DNA of 64,000 nt from Apostichopus japonicus (taxonomy: Eukaryota; Echinodermata; Holothuroidea; Aspidochirotida; Stichopodidae). Of the stretch, positions 15,956 through 28,524 are shown piece after piece (the first letter of the stretch is position 1; every line of letters starts with the position of its first letter). The stretch lies in NCBI RefSeq assembly GCF_037975245.1, contig NC_092568.1:2914001-2978000 (forward strand), given 5' to 3'. The notes below the pieces were generated by a model. That model was not told the DNA's origin. It made no database searches and saw only the letters and a program-made list of their open reading frames with translations. Both the position numbers and the translations under genes were made by a program.

Positions 15956-17608
15956 ATGAGGCCACTCTCCACGGCCTCTAGAGCATAGATAGAAATTCAA
16001 CTGATATACGGTCCTACCCACTATTCGAAAGCTGATGGCCTGGGTTAATATGTCACTTTCAAATTTACCCACCAGGACCATTAGATTTTGAGCTGGAAGA
16101 GATCCAAGTTTAGCATAGTACTCCCCCAGCCCATCTTCCTCTGTTTCACCTCCGCCTGAATTTCTAACACCAATTAAAAACCACCTTCAATCCTCCCGAT
16201 TGTTTGACCATAAGTATTTATTCCATCCTCTTCAACATCCAAGTTTTCAGGCGATTGTGGTATGGTACCTGTAAGTCCGATATGAAGAAGAAATGAAGGT
16301 ATGATCAAATTCATGGCACCGTTGAAAAAAATCATCTTTCATGCTTAGTACCCAAGTACTGACAATAACTTTTAAATATTCATAGATATTCCTAGCGTGA
16401 TTGTAAAAAAATTAAACGTAATTTAATCGATTATTGATTTTCTTTTTTGGTATCATTCGATAGCCTTGAATCGATCATTGACATAAAATATCTCTTTTGA
16501 CCGAGCTTCTCAGGGGAAAGGGCAACTTTTTAAACGTCTCTCAACTTATAATACATATTTATATTCGATGTTGTTATTCCGAGGGGGGGGGGGGGCAAAA
16601 ATCTGTATAACAAAGGATCATAAAAGTATTGGTTGCAGTCTGCTCAATATGTAGAGATGAAATGAAAACAGTCACTTTATTAGTTGTTTGGCCAATGGCA
16701 GCTCCTTTTCCTGACAGGCAATGACGTAATTTTCGTCTTCCCATTTCAATGACATTGTACGGGCCACAGTTTACTCGGGCAGTTATCTCACTGTCTTACC
16801 AGTTAACCGACCTTCTATTCAAATAATTAAAATGAAACCAATTAGCTCGAAAAACAACACTAGTGGCAGGATATCACTATGACGATATTTGTAAATATAT
16901 AATAGGGCAGATTAATGCGGGGCCAAAGCTCAATGACTTCTACATAACCTTAACAACTTTTGAGAGACAATATGAAAATAATTTTCCATAACACAGGAAG
17001 GAAGAAGATCGATCACAAGTTACGTCATAAAGGTTTGATAAGAAATATTGCACCCTGTTAAAAAGTACTGCTACTGCCTATAGGTTGTATCTCTAGAACA
17101 TTTTTAATCTTTACAAAATGTCCCTTAAAAATCTGAGGCTCACCAATTGTAACGGCTGGACCACTAATTATAACACAGTGACCTCAGGTGAACGCCAACA
17201 TCGACAAGAAAACATAGCACTTTTATGGCTCCAAATAACATAGGTACAGTTTATTACCATCTTTTTCAAAATTTCGAATGGTGTTGAATATCATCCAAGG
17301 GGTTTTCAGTGTGAAGTTGAAAGAAACTTTTGTGTGGTTGAGTTATTAGAATTTATTAATCAACGAATTAACATTAATAACATTTAGGTCTATACATTGA
17401 ACGTCGGTGGCGTCAACTTCAAGTTTCCTTTAATGGAGCAGCCCAGAGATTAAGCATATTTTAATGCTGAATAGCTGTAGAAACACTTTTTTTTACTATA
17501 TTTTTCATTACTTTTTATGGATTATGATTTATCCTTTCAGCTTTGAATCGAAAGACACGTCCAGGCAGCGTTTACGTCTTCATTTTTGCAGCAAAGCATT
17601 GGTCCCCA
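15956..17608. other. Intergenic DNA, no gene seen
   Basis: AT-rich sequence with a poly-G run at 16581-16593. No conserved protein-like frame, RNA gene or transposon ends were recognised. Confidence 0.45.
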
Positions 17609-17810
17609 TTGCTATATACTGCAGCTGAATATTCATGTGTGCGGGGAGGACTGGGTCATTGCTATATACTGCAGCTGAATATTCATGTGTGCGGGGAGGA
17701 CTGGGTCATTGCTATATACTGCAGCTGAATATTCATGTGTGCGGGGAGGACTGGGTCATTGCTATATACTGCAGCTGAATATTCATGTGTGCGGGGAGGA
17801 CTGGGTCATG
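17609..17810. repeat. Four-copy perfect 50-bp tandem repeat
   Basis: The unit starts gctatatactgcagctgaat and ends ggaggactgggtcatt. It occurs at 17611, 17661, 17711 and 17761, identical except for the very last base. It reads open in two frames because 50 is not a multiple of three, but the peptides are not protein-like. The identity implies recent amplification or gene conversion. Confidence 0.95.
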
Positions 17811-18274
17811 GTTGGTGGAGGGACGGGGTGTTGTGCCTTTGTGAAAAATCCAACGGATATTGAACCCTTTTGACATTCTTTAGGAAGTTGTTGTCAGACT
17901 GTCGGAATTTACTCAGTTTATCTTTCGTTTTTAGGTCGTTAACAATGAAAATCTTATTGGGATAACGTCACTCATTAATATAGAAGGTTAGTCAACTTCG
18001 TAAAGTCAAATAAGTATTTAAATTCGAGGGCGAGGTTGGCAGTACCCATCAATAGATAGTATGGGTTTATGAGGGGTAGCGAATAAATTCGAAGAGTAAA
18101 CTTGAGGTTGTGACAATTGTTGAGGACTGAGTGATGCATGCATCGGTGCTTTCCGCGTAATATGTGTTTGTTTATTTATTTCTTGTGTTCCCGGGGTGGA
18201 GCGGGGTGGGCGAGATGGGGCTGGGTTGGTCGGGATGGGCGGGGTGGGGTTGCATATCATTAAGTGCACATGTC

Positions 18275-19614
18275 CAGGGGCGTATCCAGGGGGGGGGGCG
18301 CAACAGGCGCGCGCCCCCCCTATTGGCCGTCACCAAACAAAAAAAAGTTTAGCAAAAAAAAAAAAAAATTGATGACGACCTTTATGTGAGATGTCGGTGA
18401 TCGCTCAACCCCCCCCCCCCCCTCCCGTATGCTTTATTTTTTGTTTGCCAAAAAAAGGTTCTGGCGAAGTTCGGCGGCATAATAGTTTTAGAAACATAGA
18501 TGGTAATTGTGTTTGTATTATCACTATAAACACTAAGTGACATGCCAGCCATACTAAATTGTGCATTTTGTGTCCATATTTACTGGAAATGTTGCTTATT
18601 ATTAAGGTCGAAAAATGGATCACATATGGCCATGGGCGGCGATCCTGGGTGGAGGGGGGATATATCCCCCCATGAAAATGGGTGGAGGGGATGTAATGCA
18701 CCATATCCCCCCCCCCCCCCCACCAAATGCCAGGAATAAGAATATTTTCATGCCTACATTTATGCATCTTCGTTAATGTACGGCTCTTTTTTAGCTTCAT
18801 TTCTCGCCTACCATAAACGCAGTGCGATCTTTTCAAATAAAGCGTCTTTATAAAGCAAAAATAGTTGACTGTAGGCTTCATTGGCCCTATACCAACAAAA
18901 TGTATTATTGCGCCCACGGTATTGATATAGTACATATATGCACCCTCATAGTATTCATATAGGCCCTATAGCAGGCCTACACGCGTACATGTTCCCTCGA
19001 ACAGCTGAGAATCTCATGTAACCAGGGTAATGCTTAATACACGTTTCACCTGGATGCCCTAGCAATCGGTACCTAGGAATGTAACTATGTGTAATTGTGT
19101 ATTGCATGTGTATAGGCCTATAATAGCCTGCATGAGGCCATTTTCTTCATCGAATAATATAAAAGAGCTCTCGAACATTCTAACGTTGCGCCTGAAACAA
19201 GATTGACAGGGGCAATTTTCCCAAAATAACACCCGAAATTAAAAAAAAGTATTTTGGATCCTGATTATGAGATATTTCGGACATGACATCCCTATTTTAA
19301 AGTTGGGTATATGCCGCTTGGAAACCTCGGGAAGTGCCGTTTCCGGCCATCTAGAGGGTTTGTTAATCCCAAAATTTTCTTGTACGCTTCACGCCAACCC
19401 ATGGTGGCGCTACGCTTAGATAGTCAACAAGGTCATATCCCCCCCCCCCCACTCGGAAGTACGGATCGCCGCCCATGCATATGACACCATTTTGCATTTC
19501 AGCCCTTCTTCAAAAGCAAAAATTGTACACCCCTCCCCTTAGACCCATCCCCCAGGACGGCGATCATTCATGCCTGACGCCCCCCCCCCTTTTGGAAAAT
19601 CCTGGATACGCCCC
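18275..19614. mobile_element. Outer non-autonomous DNA transposon of a nested pair
   Basis: CAGGGGCGTATCCAGG at 18275 is matched by its exact inverse CCTGGATACGCCCCTG ending at 19614, a 16-bp terminal inverted repeat. The flanks read catgtc on the left and tatgtc on the right, a likely target duplication with one mismatch. The CAGGGGCG start resembles hAT-type ends. No transposase frame was seen; the interior consists of poly-C/poly-G runs and a second element. Confidence 0.7.
18631..19477. mobile_element. Inner non-autonomous hAT-like element inserted in the outer one
   Basis: CATGGGCGGCGATCC at 18631-18645 is matched by its exact inverse GGATCGCCGCCCATG at 19463-19477. Flanking direct repeats catatggc (18623-18630) and catatgac (19478-19485) agree at 7 of 8 positions, the length expected of hAT insertions. 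The 847-bp interior has no protein-like frame. It lies wholly inside the outer element, so it inserted later. Confidence 0.72.
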
Positions 19615-22600
19615 TGTATGTCAATCAATGATAGGTTATCCTTAGATCTGCTTTCCCTCACAAATCTGATAAAAGGCCTATAGTTTTCCCGATTTCGATA
19701 GTATGATAAAAGTTGCCACTTGCCATTATAAGATCACAATTTACTTATGAGACTAAAGAACGTGGGAAATAATATGATGAAACAAGGGACGATTTGCAGT
19801 TCGTGCGTCCTCAAACGGTCAGATCCACGTAGTGGGAGAAGGGAGGGGGGGGGTGTACATGAACCTGAAATAACCAAGAAAAAGAAAATGAAAATTTGTT
19901 CCACATATGTTAGTACTGTATAAGCATTTGAATAACCTCAAATAGTCAAAGTCATATGTAAAGGGGAACTGAACTAGTTTTAGGATCAACTTTTTAAAGG
20001 CAGCTAAGGAAGAAGTACGGTTTTTAGACCAAATAAACAATGAAAGACGTTTTTCTACTTCAGGAAGTGTGTCATCAGTGTTTGAAGTTTTCGGGGACTT
20101 TTCGGGGTTGTCCTTTGCAGTTAATAAGGTCTTTGGCCTGCGCCAGTTGTTCGACAGAAATCACGTCTACTTTATTGTCTTACTCAGTCTATAACGTCAT
20201 CACCAACTACTGCTGGTGGAAAGTAACTCAGTTTATACGGTCGACAGTATACAAGCATATCATATTGTAAGGCTTTGGGAAAGAAACTTGAGAAATATTA
20301 ACTCTTTGTAATGATTCACGTTTCAACTCCATTTCAACAAGTTCTAATAAACATACAACATACTTTAGCATAACACGAGAACGGTTACTATTGGTCACTA
20401 GCCCTTTACTAACGTTTACTTGGTCACTAGCTGAGATAACATGTGCCTTGCTGGTTTTTCAAGTGTCCTTCATTATGTTACCCTATCTACTGTAATGTTA
20501 GTTTTGTATCAATCTTGTACAAACATATCAGAAATAAATTTGAAATTGAAAAAAAAAAAAAAAAAAACCGTACAATGTATGACGTCATACACTATATGAA
20601 AAAAGAAACAATTTACACCTTTGAAATAAGGGTTAAGCCAGAGACATATGGTGGGCTTAATAAGGACATAAATTTATATTTATATGTAGCCTATATGTGC
20701 GTATATATTGTATACGGCGTGTTCCGTGCTCACAACTTGACAGTTTCGCAGTTTCGCAGGCAAAGTTCGTATAGGTCTATTGCACATAATACAAAACAAA
20801 CACAGAAGTGCATGGGACTTCCCCGATCACAAGACCTTTGAAGCGATATAAATATCATAAAAATGAACTAATATAACTCCTAGCAAGTATTGTTGACCAA
20901 GTGACACGTCACTGCCTAAATGTCAATGACTGATAAACTAAACTTCAGTTGCGAACTTTGATTTGTCATATGATCCATTTTGTTGTGATTAGAACAAACA
21001 TCTTAGCGTGTATATACCGATTAAATAGATAGCCTATTGCTTCAGGTTTGTATCGAACGCCGATAGGGCCAATATATATAAAATGAACGTTAGTATCCAA
21101 GACATGGAAACTTGTGAACATTTAAAATCATCGTGCAATGGAAGTTTCCTTTAAATAACATCAGCAGAAATATATATTACAATATTGTTTATTTGTAGTT
21201 CATCTTCCGAGATATTGCATAGGCCTATCGTAATGTACATGGAGCACATGGTAGTATGTTTCTCTGTTACGTCATTATCATCATATGGTGTGTATGGAAC
21301 GCCAGAGAGACAACACCACGTGAGCATTATGATATGTAAGACAGTATGATGATGTACTATATAGATACGAAGATGTAAATACATACGTATATAGTTATAT
21401 TGTAGTAATTTTATATAAACATACATAATTAACTCGCTCATGTAAGCTAAACGTTTTCAATATAGCATTTACAAGGTTATTACATATATTGGTATGTAAA
21501 CACAACATACGTTCTCAACTTAACTTTTTAAACACTTGATATGATTTTAATGCAACAAACTAAGTAAGTTTGCGTTTTTCAAATGATTGCATTCAAGTAT
21601 ATTGAAATGGTGTGAAAATTGTGAAAAAACGTTGCTGATCAAAATAAGTATACACAGGGTTTGATTCTCATTTACCAATGAAATGAGATATATCAGTTCT
21701 ATAACTTAGTCTTGCTAATAACTACTTTTGCATTTTTGGTGAGGTCTATGGGGGGGGGTGGGGGGGTTGTACACCGTCACACCCACACCCGGATCCGCTT
21801 CTAGGTTTATATATGCATCAGATAGTAACAGTGTATTTTACTTCATATTTCCTCTTGAGAGAAATGAAGTAATAGGCTCCTTTTATCGTTTAAGTGGTGT
21901 CCCCTAAGCAAAAAATAAATCTCGAACATGATATAATCTTCGCCTTGTGTATTTCCTTTAATTTAAACGTTACGTTGTGAACCCATTTGTTTCAAAAATG
22001 CAGAATGTCTCCTTTTGATACTGTCATCCTTTTCTTATACATGCGCCTTTTATTACGTGATTCTCGAAGTTATAACGCAAAATACCGATTATTCCTTAAG
22101 TGTTAAAATAGAGCCCCAACACCAACCCCAACCCCACCCCTGCCTACCCCACCTTCTCTCTCCCTCTCTCCTCCGTTGATTTCACTTGTCAGATCCCAGT
22201 TTAAATGCAACATTATATTGTACCGCGGCACTAATTGTAATAAATACCATATCATGCCGTTTAGTATCTGTCACTGCTCCATATACCAACCATACACCAC
22301 CGAGCCGAGCATTGCTCAATGAAAACAAAAGCATTTATGCAACCTCACGGAGGGCATCATTATTTTCCTTTAAGAAAACTAAACCAACAATTCCTCAACC
22401 TCTGACATATAATAATTCTCATTTCTGATTCGTTTTGTATAGAGTCAACCTTTATTTTTGGTTGATGTTTCATCTCATAGTTGCTTGGGTCTAATTGATG
22501 ACATGTTTATTGAAGATAAACTCGCATATTTCCACGTTTCTTAGAATTGGTCCAGCTGACCAGCCCGATGTACACCGACGCGGTTCGTTCTTCCTGGCGC

Positions 22601-23989
22601 CCTATGACGTCATCCATTCTAATTCATGTAACCATTCTGTACGCCGAGGAAAAAAAACATCTTAGAAGCCGTGGCTTTGACTTTACATCACACAATTTGA
22701 AATCACACACAGAGTTTAAAGAAATAAAATACCAAGTATTGAATTATTGCTGTACCAACAACAACATTATCACATGACAACATTCTCCTAACTATGTAGA
22801 TGCATATAAGAATGAGGTCAGTTTGGAACAGAGTGATCGTAACGTTTTCTTCCGTTCTCAGATTCGTTTAAAGGGGATAAAACCTGTCTTCAATAGTATT
22901 GGCAAACAGATTGCAGGCTCGAACCAGAAAATAACATCGAGTACCAGAACCACTGGAAACGATCGAAGAGGGGGGGGGGGGGATGACAACATCCCTAACA
23001 TTTGGAAAAGGGCTTACCCCTTCCTTGTCTTTGCTCTGAAAATTATCATTCACAGATAGTAGGGTCCTCAATTATAATTGGTATGACTTGATACTTGATG
23101 TTGATACTTGGTTTCTTTACAAGGCACGGAGCCCCTGATTGGGAGGGGAAGGGAGGTAAGCTTAGACATGACCCCCATAATTTCATGCGGGCATGGTGGC
23201 GGCAGTTTCAGCACCTGTGGACATCGGTGTTTGCTTACGAAATGGAATGATTAAAAGTACTTTTTACCTCCTATATGTATATCATAGTTCATTAACCGTA
23301 TTCCATGTGTGATATTAAGAGGCGAAATCCGATGAAAAGGTGCATGCAGGTACTGATGAATAGGCCTATGGTGAAGACATATCAAGGAGGGACTGGAAAA
23401 TGAAACTAAGAAAAAAAAATACAAAGAATAAAACACATTGAAAACAATATATCGACACAAACAGACATTGACCGAGGAGAGGAAGGATTGAGTCTATAAA
23501 TCTATGAATGTTTTTGCTTTAATCCAGTTTTTTTTTGGCAGAGCAAAATCAATGACATGCAACCCTGCCAAGTACCCTACACATTTCACACCATTTCTTT
23601 GTGCTCCATTAAACTTACATCTTTCTGATCCCTTTATAGACGGGCTTAGCCTAATACTCGACCTATGTAAGTTATTGGAAGTTACTACATTGTGAAGAAC
23701 ATAATAAGCATATTGCGCAGGTCGGCGCCCCCTCGTTTGTTTTTTAATCCAACCAAGATTTTAGGCCGAAGGGATGTCTTTAAGCAATAAAAAGTGAGAG
23801 AGTGAAAGAGAAAAAAATCTATGACAAGAATAATAACTGTTCATTACTCTGTGAATACCAACAGGGACTAAGTATGCCAAATGCAAACGCTTGTTACGAA
23901 AATATCCTTAAGTATCAAACTCGCTATTTTTAGATTTGAAAAAAATATTCCAATCTTTGTTAACTTTGTTCTTCTTTCTTTTTTTATAG
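19615..23989. other. Gene-poor intergenic DNA
   Basis: No supported gene. It contains a possible retroposed 3' end (separate entry), a G-run region at 21748-21766, a C/T-rich stretch at 22105-22175 and a G-run at 22969-22982. Confidence 0.45.
20443..20567 (+). pseudogene. Possible retroposed 3' end: AATAAA followed by an A19 tract
   Basis: AATAAA at 20533-20538 is followed ten bases later by nineteen consecutive A residues (20549-20567). This is the layout of a cleaved, polyadenylated mRNA copied into DNA. The upstream sequence gives no recognisable protein, so the source transcript is unknown, and the start given is arbitrary. No target duplication was identified. A genuine local polyadenylation site beside a chance A-run is the alternative. 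Confidence 0.3.
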
Positions 23990-24067
23990 GGGGAACTCGT
24001 GGGAAACTGAACGAGTCGGCTTCAGTCGGAGAACTTCATGAGTTTAAGGGCATCATTCACTGGGTTG
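23990..24067 (+). CDS. Isolated candidate coding exon of an unknown gene
   Basis: A long pyrimidine tract and ATAG acceptor (23972-23989) precede a 78-nt segment that ends at a strong donor, gttg|gtgagt. Only one frame is open across it, and it is symmetric (phase 1 in, phase 1 out). The peptide begins GTRGKLNESASVGELHEF and continues KGIIHWV. I do not recognise it. It cannot be spliced in frame to the small gene at 27.6 kb, and no partner exon was found nearby. It may be a real exon of a long gene, a small alternative exon or a chance match. Confidence 0.35.
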
Positions 24068-27000
24068 GTGAGTGACTCATGATGGAGCTATGGGGAAACA
24101 CCGGTGATGAGTCACTTCGAATATCACTTCTTTTCAAGAATGGGGTGACTAACATCTTATGTTTATCGTGGGTCTTATTGAGATTCTGTGGTCGGTAACC
24201 CGCTGTTCCGCCACGCTTCGATCTCGATAATTTTCTTGCCTCTGCACAGTTGGACCGCTGTTCCTACCAGCTATTTATGTTACCTAATTTCACATACTGC
24301 TGGCAACAATCTAATAGATATATGGCCTAACGATATGTATTTAGAGTCATATCGAGTTTTGGCAATAATATGTTTTAATGGAATTATGAAAACAAAAGAC
24401 CGAGTATGATTCCACCGCAGGGATAAATGTTATAGCAATACGAATCACGATATTATACTCTTGTAAAAACGATATAGCCGCCTGCAGTGGTAGTGGTGGC
24501 GCCATCACACTTTGTGATCTTCCCTGATGAAAATCCGGAGTTAGGGTTTGTTGGAACTTCGTGTATTTGGATCGGACGTTGTACCTATGGTAGCATTATG
24601 GTAGCGTCACAAATTTAATGATCGAAAATTTCATATACGTTATGCTATGACAGTGTTTTCAATTGGTCTATACATTAAATTTCTATGTTCCATCAACTTG
24701 CATTTTCATCTAACCGTCTGTGCTGACATCAAACCATCAAACTTACATGTTTCAATGACTCATGCACTCAGGCTGTTCTGAGAAACTGCCGAGCCTGTTC
24801 TGCAGATTCTTTACGATATTCCTATTCGCTCATATCGGAGGTTTTCTGTAACATATAAACTTTACCTATGTAAATACGTACAGCAAAGGAAGTGAGGTCA
24901 GGCCTGACGAAACGGGTTGTTGGTCAGAGCCCCTGACTCTCGACGCCCCGGGGTGAGGGTACAGCAAGATATTCCTGCGTAAACCAGCTCTATGCAACAA
25001 CAACAAAAAACAAACATCCTGGACTGTTAAAATAAAAATTAAGGTATTCGCTACGCCGGAGGTACGGGAATGAATGCACAAAACGTATAATAGTAAACGG
25101 ATTCGAATAAGCTCCACGGTAGAATCCATTTTCAGTTTGTCGTTTGTATGTCTGCGTAGGAATTCACATTGGATGCAGATCCAAATTGCAATATCTAACA
25201 TTGTAAACATTGCAGCTCAAATATCGATATAGCTTATCAGTCTACTTTCCGTGGTACCCCTCGTCGCACTTTAATTTCAAGAATTTACTTACAAGCTTGA
25301 CTGTCGCCAAGTACTTACTAAGATGCCTCAGTACTGCCTCAGGGATATACGCCTCTTCTTGCAAGCAGGACTAGGCCTGCTTTCCAACAGCGAGGGTTGA
25401 ACGAAAACGAAGACAAATTTAAGGGCATCTTATTTCCCTGGGCCATGTAATCAGTATCGAACGAGTCTGAAATTTTCAAAAACACGTCTAAGTTAAGATG
25501 TCGCACTTCTAAGAGTTAGAAATAAGGTACACTAAATATTTGACGGGCATGACGAGAGGGGCTACAACGACAGGGCTCGGGGTCAATAATGGGGTCTCGG
25601 GGGGGGGGGTGGTGGAATTAAGAACTATGTTTTATCATTTCCATATTCTCATTAAGGGAAATCATAGATTTCAAAAAGAGGTCGGCAGACATCGTTTTAA
25701 GAGACTAATGCCCATCGATATAATATAGTAACTAGCTTTTTCTTACAGTTTAGAAAAAGGTTTAAATGTTATGCGAGTTTTGCATGGGGTCTACGACAAG
25801 CCACGATTTAAATTGCGTACAATCAATGAGCATGCAGACTGCAGGAGTACATGGTTTCTCTACCATTCTTCTTTTGTAGGCCCTTCACTATAACCACGAT
25901 TGTAGATAGAGCAACAATTAGTTTTCGTTTTTCGACAATTGCAGTGTTTCAGTTTTTCTTCAGGGTTTTAAGCCCGTAGGACTGTAACAACTGTAGCATC
26001 GGCCTTTCGAGTTTTCCAAGGCGTAAGAGCAAACCCATTCCCTTCTACCTCTCCACGGGACTACATAGCATCTAAATACCCCTCCTCCTTCCTACAAAAA
26101 TGGTGGATGCGACCCAGTGTGTGGAACCCCAACTGCAGGTTCTCGTCTCAACTCTGAAGTTACATTAGGATATGCGAGCGAGCGGGTGGTGGTGGTGGGG
26201 GGTATTAGAAGATAACTTCAATATACGTGATCGACAAACCACTGCCCAAGACATCGGATAGGTCTTTCATTGCCCTTGCCAGATAAAGTATTATGGAACG
26301 GTCTCGACATGTTATTTTCTTCCTAACATTGGGAAACAGATGGCGTTCCGTACAAGTGAAGTCGGCCAACTGAAAACGACTCCGGTCGCTTTCCGATAAT
26401 TAAAACAGTAAAAGTGACGAAAGCGGGTCATCCACATTATTAAGATCCTTTTTCTCCTGCATTTAGAAGACTGAATATCAGAAGTGCCATCTCGTCATGT
26501 TTGTGTGTCCGGTTTTGCATTAATTTTACAAAAGAGCTCGAAAGTTGAATATTGTTGCATCTTCGATTACGTTGACTTTGTATTAGGAGTAGATCCACGA
26601 AATAAGCATGAAGGTATAAAGACACATAAGCTTTAGTTACACAACTGTTAAGCTGCTCCATAGACCCCATACCGTGGGGTAGTTTTTAGGATTGCTGTCT
26701 GTGGAATTGAAATGTTTAATGGGTATTGGTTATGAATAAATTGATTCCTGATTTAAGCTCTGTAACTTCTTGGATGCTTGATGACATTGTTGCATTTCTT
26801 GAATTAAAACAAACAAACATTGCAATGGCAATTTGCAGCCAGAGGTAAAGCAATCTCTTAATTCACTGTTAAGCTAGAAATTGATTAACTAATTAGAGTG
26901 TAGAGTACACTGCTTACACACTTGGTGATGAAGTGACAAGCAAGCAAGGGTGGGGAGTGATACAGATAGCATATATATCATTGAGTTCCCCTAGGAGGTT

Positions 27001-27557
27001 CCAGGATGCATGCCTTTATTTTCCTGGACAAATACAAAGTGAATTTCTTTGTGTTTGTGTGGCTGCCATGTAAATAACATGACATGTTTCACTTTTGTTG
27101 TGACTGCCATCTGGCGAATTGTTGCTACCCGCTGTAAGAATTGAAAAATATGAGGCCGGGGAGGGGGGGCAAGGGAAGGGGGACAGCAAGACATTTTGTG
27201 TATTTTGAACCAATGAAAATGCTACAGAGTTATGTATGTGTCCTGTATCAATTCTATACAGTATGGCAAGTATCAGAAAGAGAGGCAGACAATCTGAGGA
27301 ATGTTTAATCATCACCTATACATAATTCAGTAGAAAAATACAATATCTATCATTTGCTACAAGTATACCCTCTCTGTCTCTGCTCATTACCTTCTTTATC
27401 CCTCTATCCCTCACCACAGGTGGAAAACTGGTCCTACCACGCTTCTGCATTAACTCAAACTAAAAAACTGGCTTGAATAATTGTTATATATACACCTTTC
27501 ATGAATAAATAAGACAATATTTTTTAAAACTGCTAATTTTTTAATTATATTGTGAAG
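24068..27557. other. Intergenic DNA, no gene seen
   Basis: No protein-like frame with splice sites was accepted. A moderately GC-rich patch at 24480-24625 is open for about 45 codons but lacks good boundaries. G-rich runs occur at 25598-25610, 26186-26201 and 27150-27182. Confidence 0.4.
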
Positions 27558-27578
27558 GGTGGACGATGGGTTTCCTTG

Positions 27579-28524
27579 ATGGCACGAAAATTCAAGAATC
27601 CAGACGGTAGCATAAACTGGAGAGTGATTGCAGCTGCTACCTATGCTACCTCTGTTTGGACTATCTTGGGAATGCTGGCATTGGCTTACAAGCAAGGACA
27701 TTTGACATTGACAACAGAGAGCAAAGAACCCAGGGTTTCCGTGGTGGTGGACAGAAAAGAAAGTAAGAAGATATCACTTAGTTATTTATAGATTAATCAA
27801 TTCTGTTACATGTGTTTAATCCATGGTAAGAAATATTGAAGGTAAAGAAATAATCAGTGAAATGGTTTAAATGTTGGTACAGGCAATGAGTAATGAAAAA
27901 AAAAAACCCAAAAACTAGCAAATGAAAGGTTAAAGAGAGAAGAAAAAATTATAACAATAGATCTGAGATTCTACTTTTTAGTAATTTAAGGTCAAATTTG
28001 TAAATGAATAAAACATTTAAAAGAAATATTTTGTTGTGCTCAAACTTTGGTAAGTGAGGTTATAGCTACATGGTCGCACTTTTACATCACAGCTCAAACA
28101 AAATGAGTTAAAATATCATTTTAACAATTCTGTTGCACCAGTATTCTACATGCATTCACATATTTAAAGAAGACGGAAAGTGTGAATGTTTTGTGCATTG
28201 TACAAAGAAAGACAATTTGCAAAGGACACATCTTCACTGTTGGCAAATGGTTTAATTTTGTAAACCTACCTTATTTTGCTTAATGTGTCTTTAGATCAGA
28301 GAATATTATTCATGTATTTGTATAAAAGTTTGAGGCCAGGCTTTTGATCCTCCGTTTGATCAGCATATTTCAGTGGAACTACTAATGACTATAAAATGAT
28401 GCCATATGATCATTCTTTAATTTTTACTCCATAACTTGTCATTTTCTGTCAATATGCAGGATCGAGGCTCATCGCTGAGGATGTTGCGGAGAATAAGTAC
28501 ACACCAGAAAGTTTCATGGGTTGA
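27579..28524 (+). CDS. Small single-pass membrane protein, 82 residues, two coding exons
   Basis: Coding exons are 27579-27762 and 28460-28524, joined by a GT-AG intron (aaa|gtaagaag ... tatgcag|gatcg) that keeps the frame; the stop is TGA 28522-28524. An acceptor-like ttgtgaag just before 27558 suggests an upstream non-coding exon; the first ATG after it in this frame, 27579, is taken as the start. The protein has a short basic head (MARKFKNPDGSINWR), one hydrophobic segment at about residues 16-36 (IAAATYATSVWTILGMLALA), and a charged tail of about 46 residues ending NKYTPESFMG. There is no classical signal peptide. This is the layout of small integral membrane proteins of the ER or mitochondrial inner membrane, but I do not recognise the family and assign no function. 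Evidence that it is real: composition unlike its surroundings and a frame that continues exactly across the intron. Confidence 0.7.

Noticed and set aside
17543-17873. Open frames running through the 50-bp repeat
   Set aside because: They shift through the repeat because 50 is not a multiple of three, and they show no start context, splice sites or protein-like composition.
24480-24625. GC-richer patch open for about 45 codons (VVVAPSHFVIFP...)
   Set aside because: No clean acceptor or donor and no recognised motif.
24900-24965. GC-rich stretch suspected of being a tRNA
   Set aside because: Neither strand gives a cloverleaf with A- and B-boxes.
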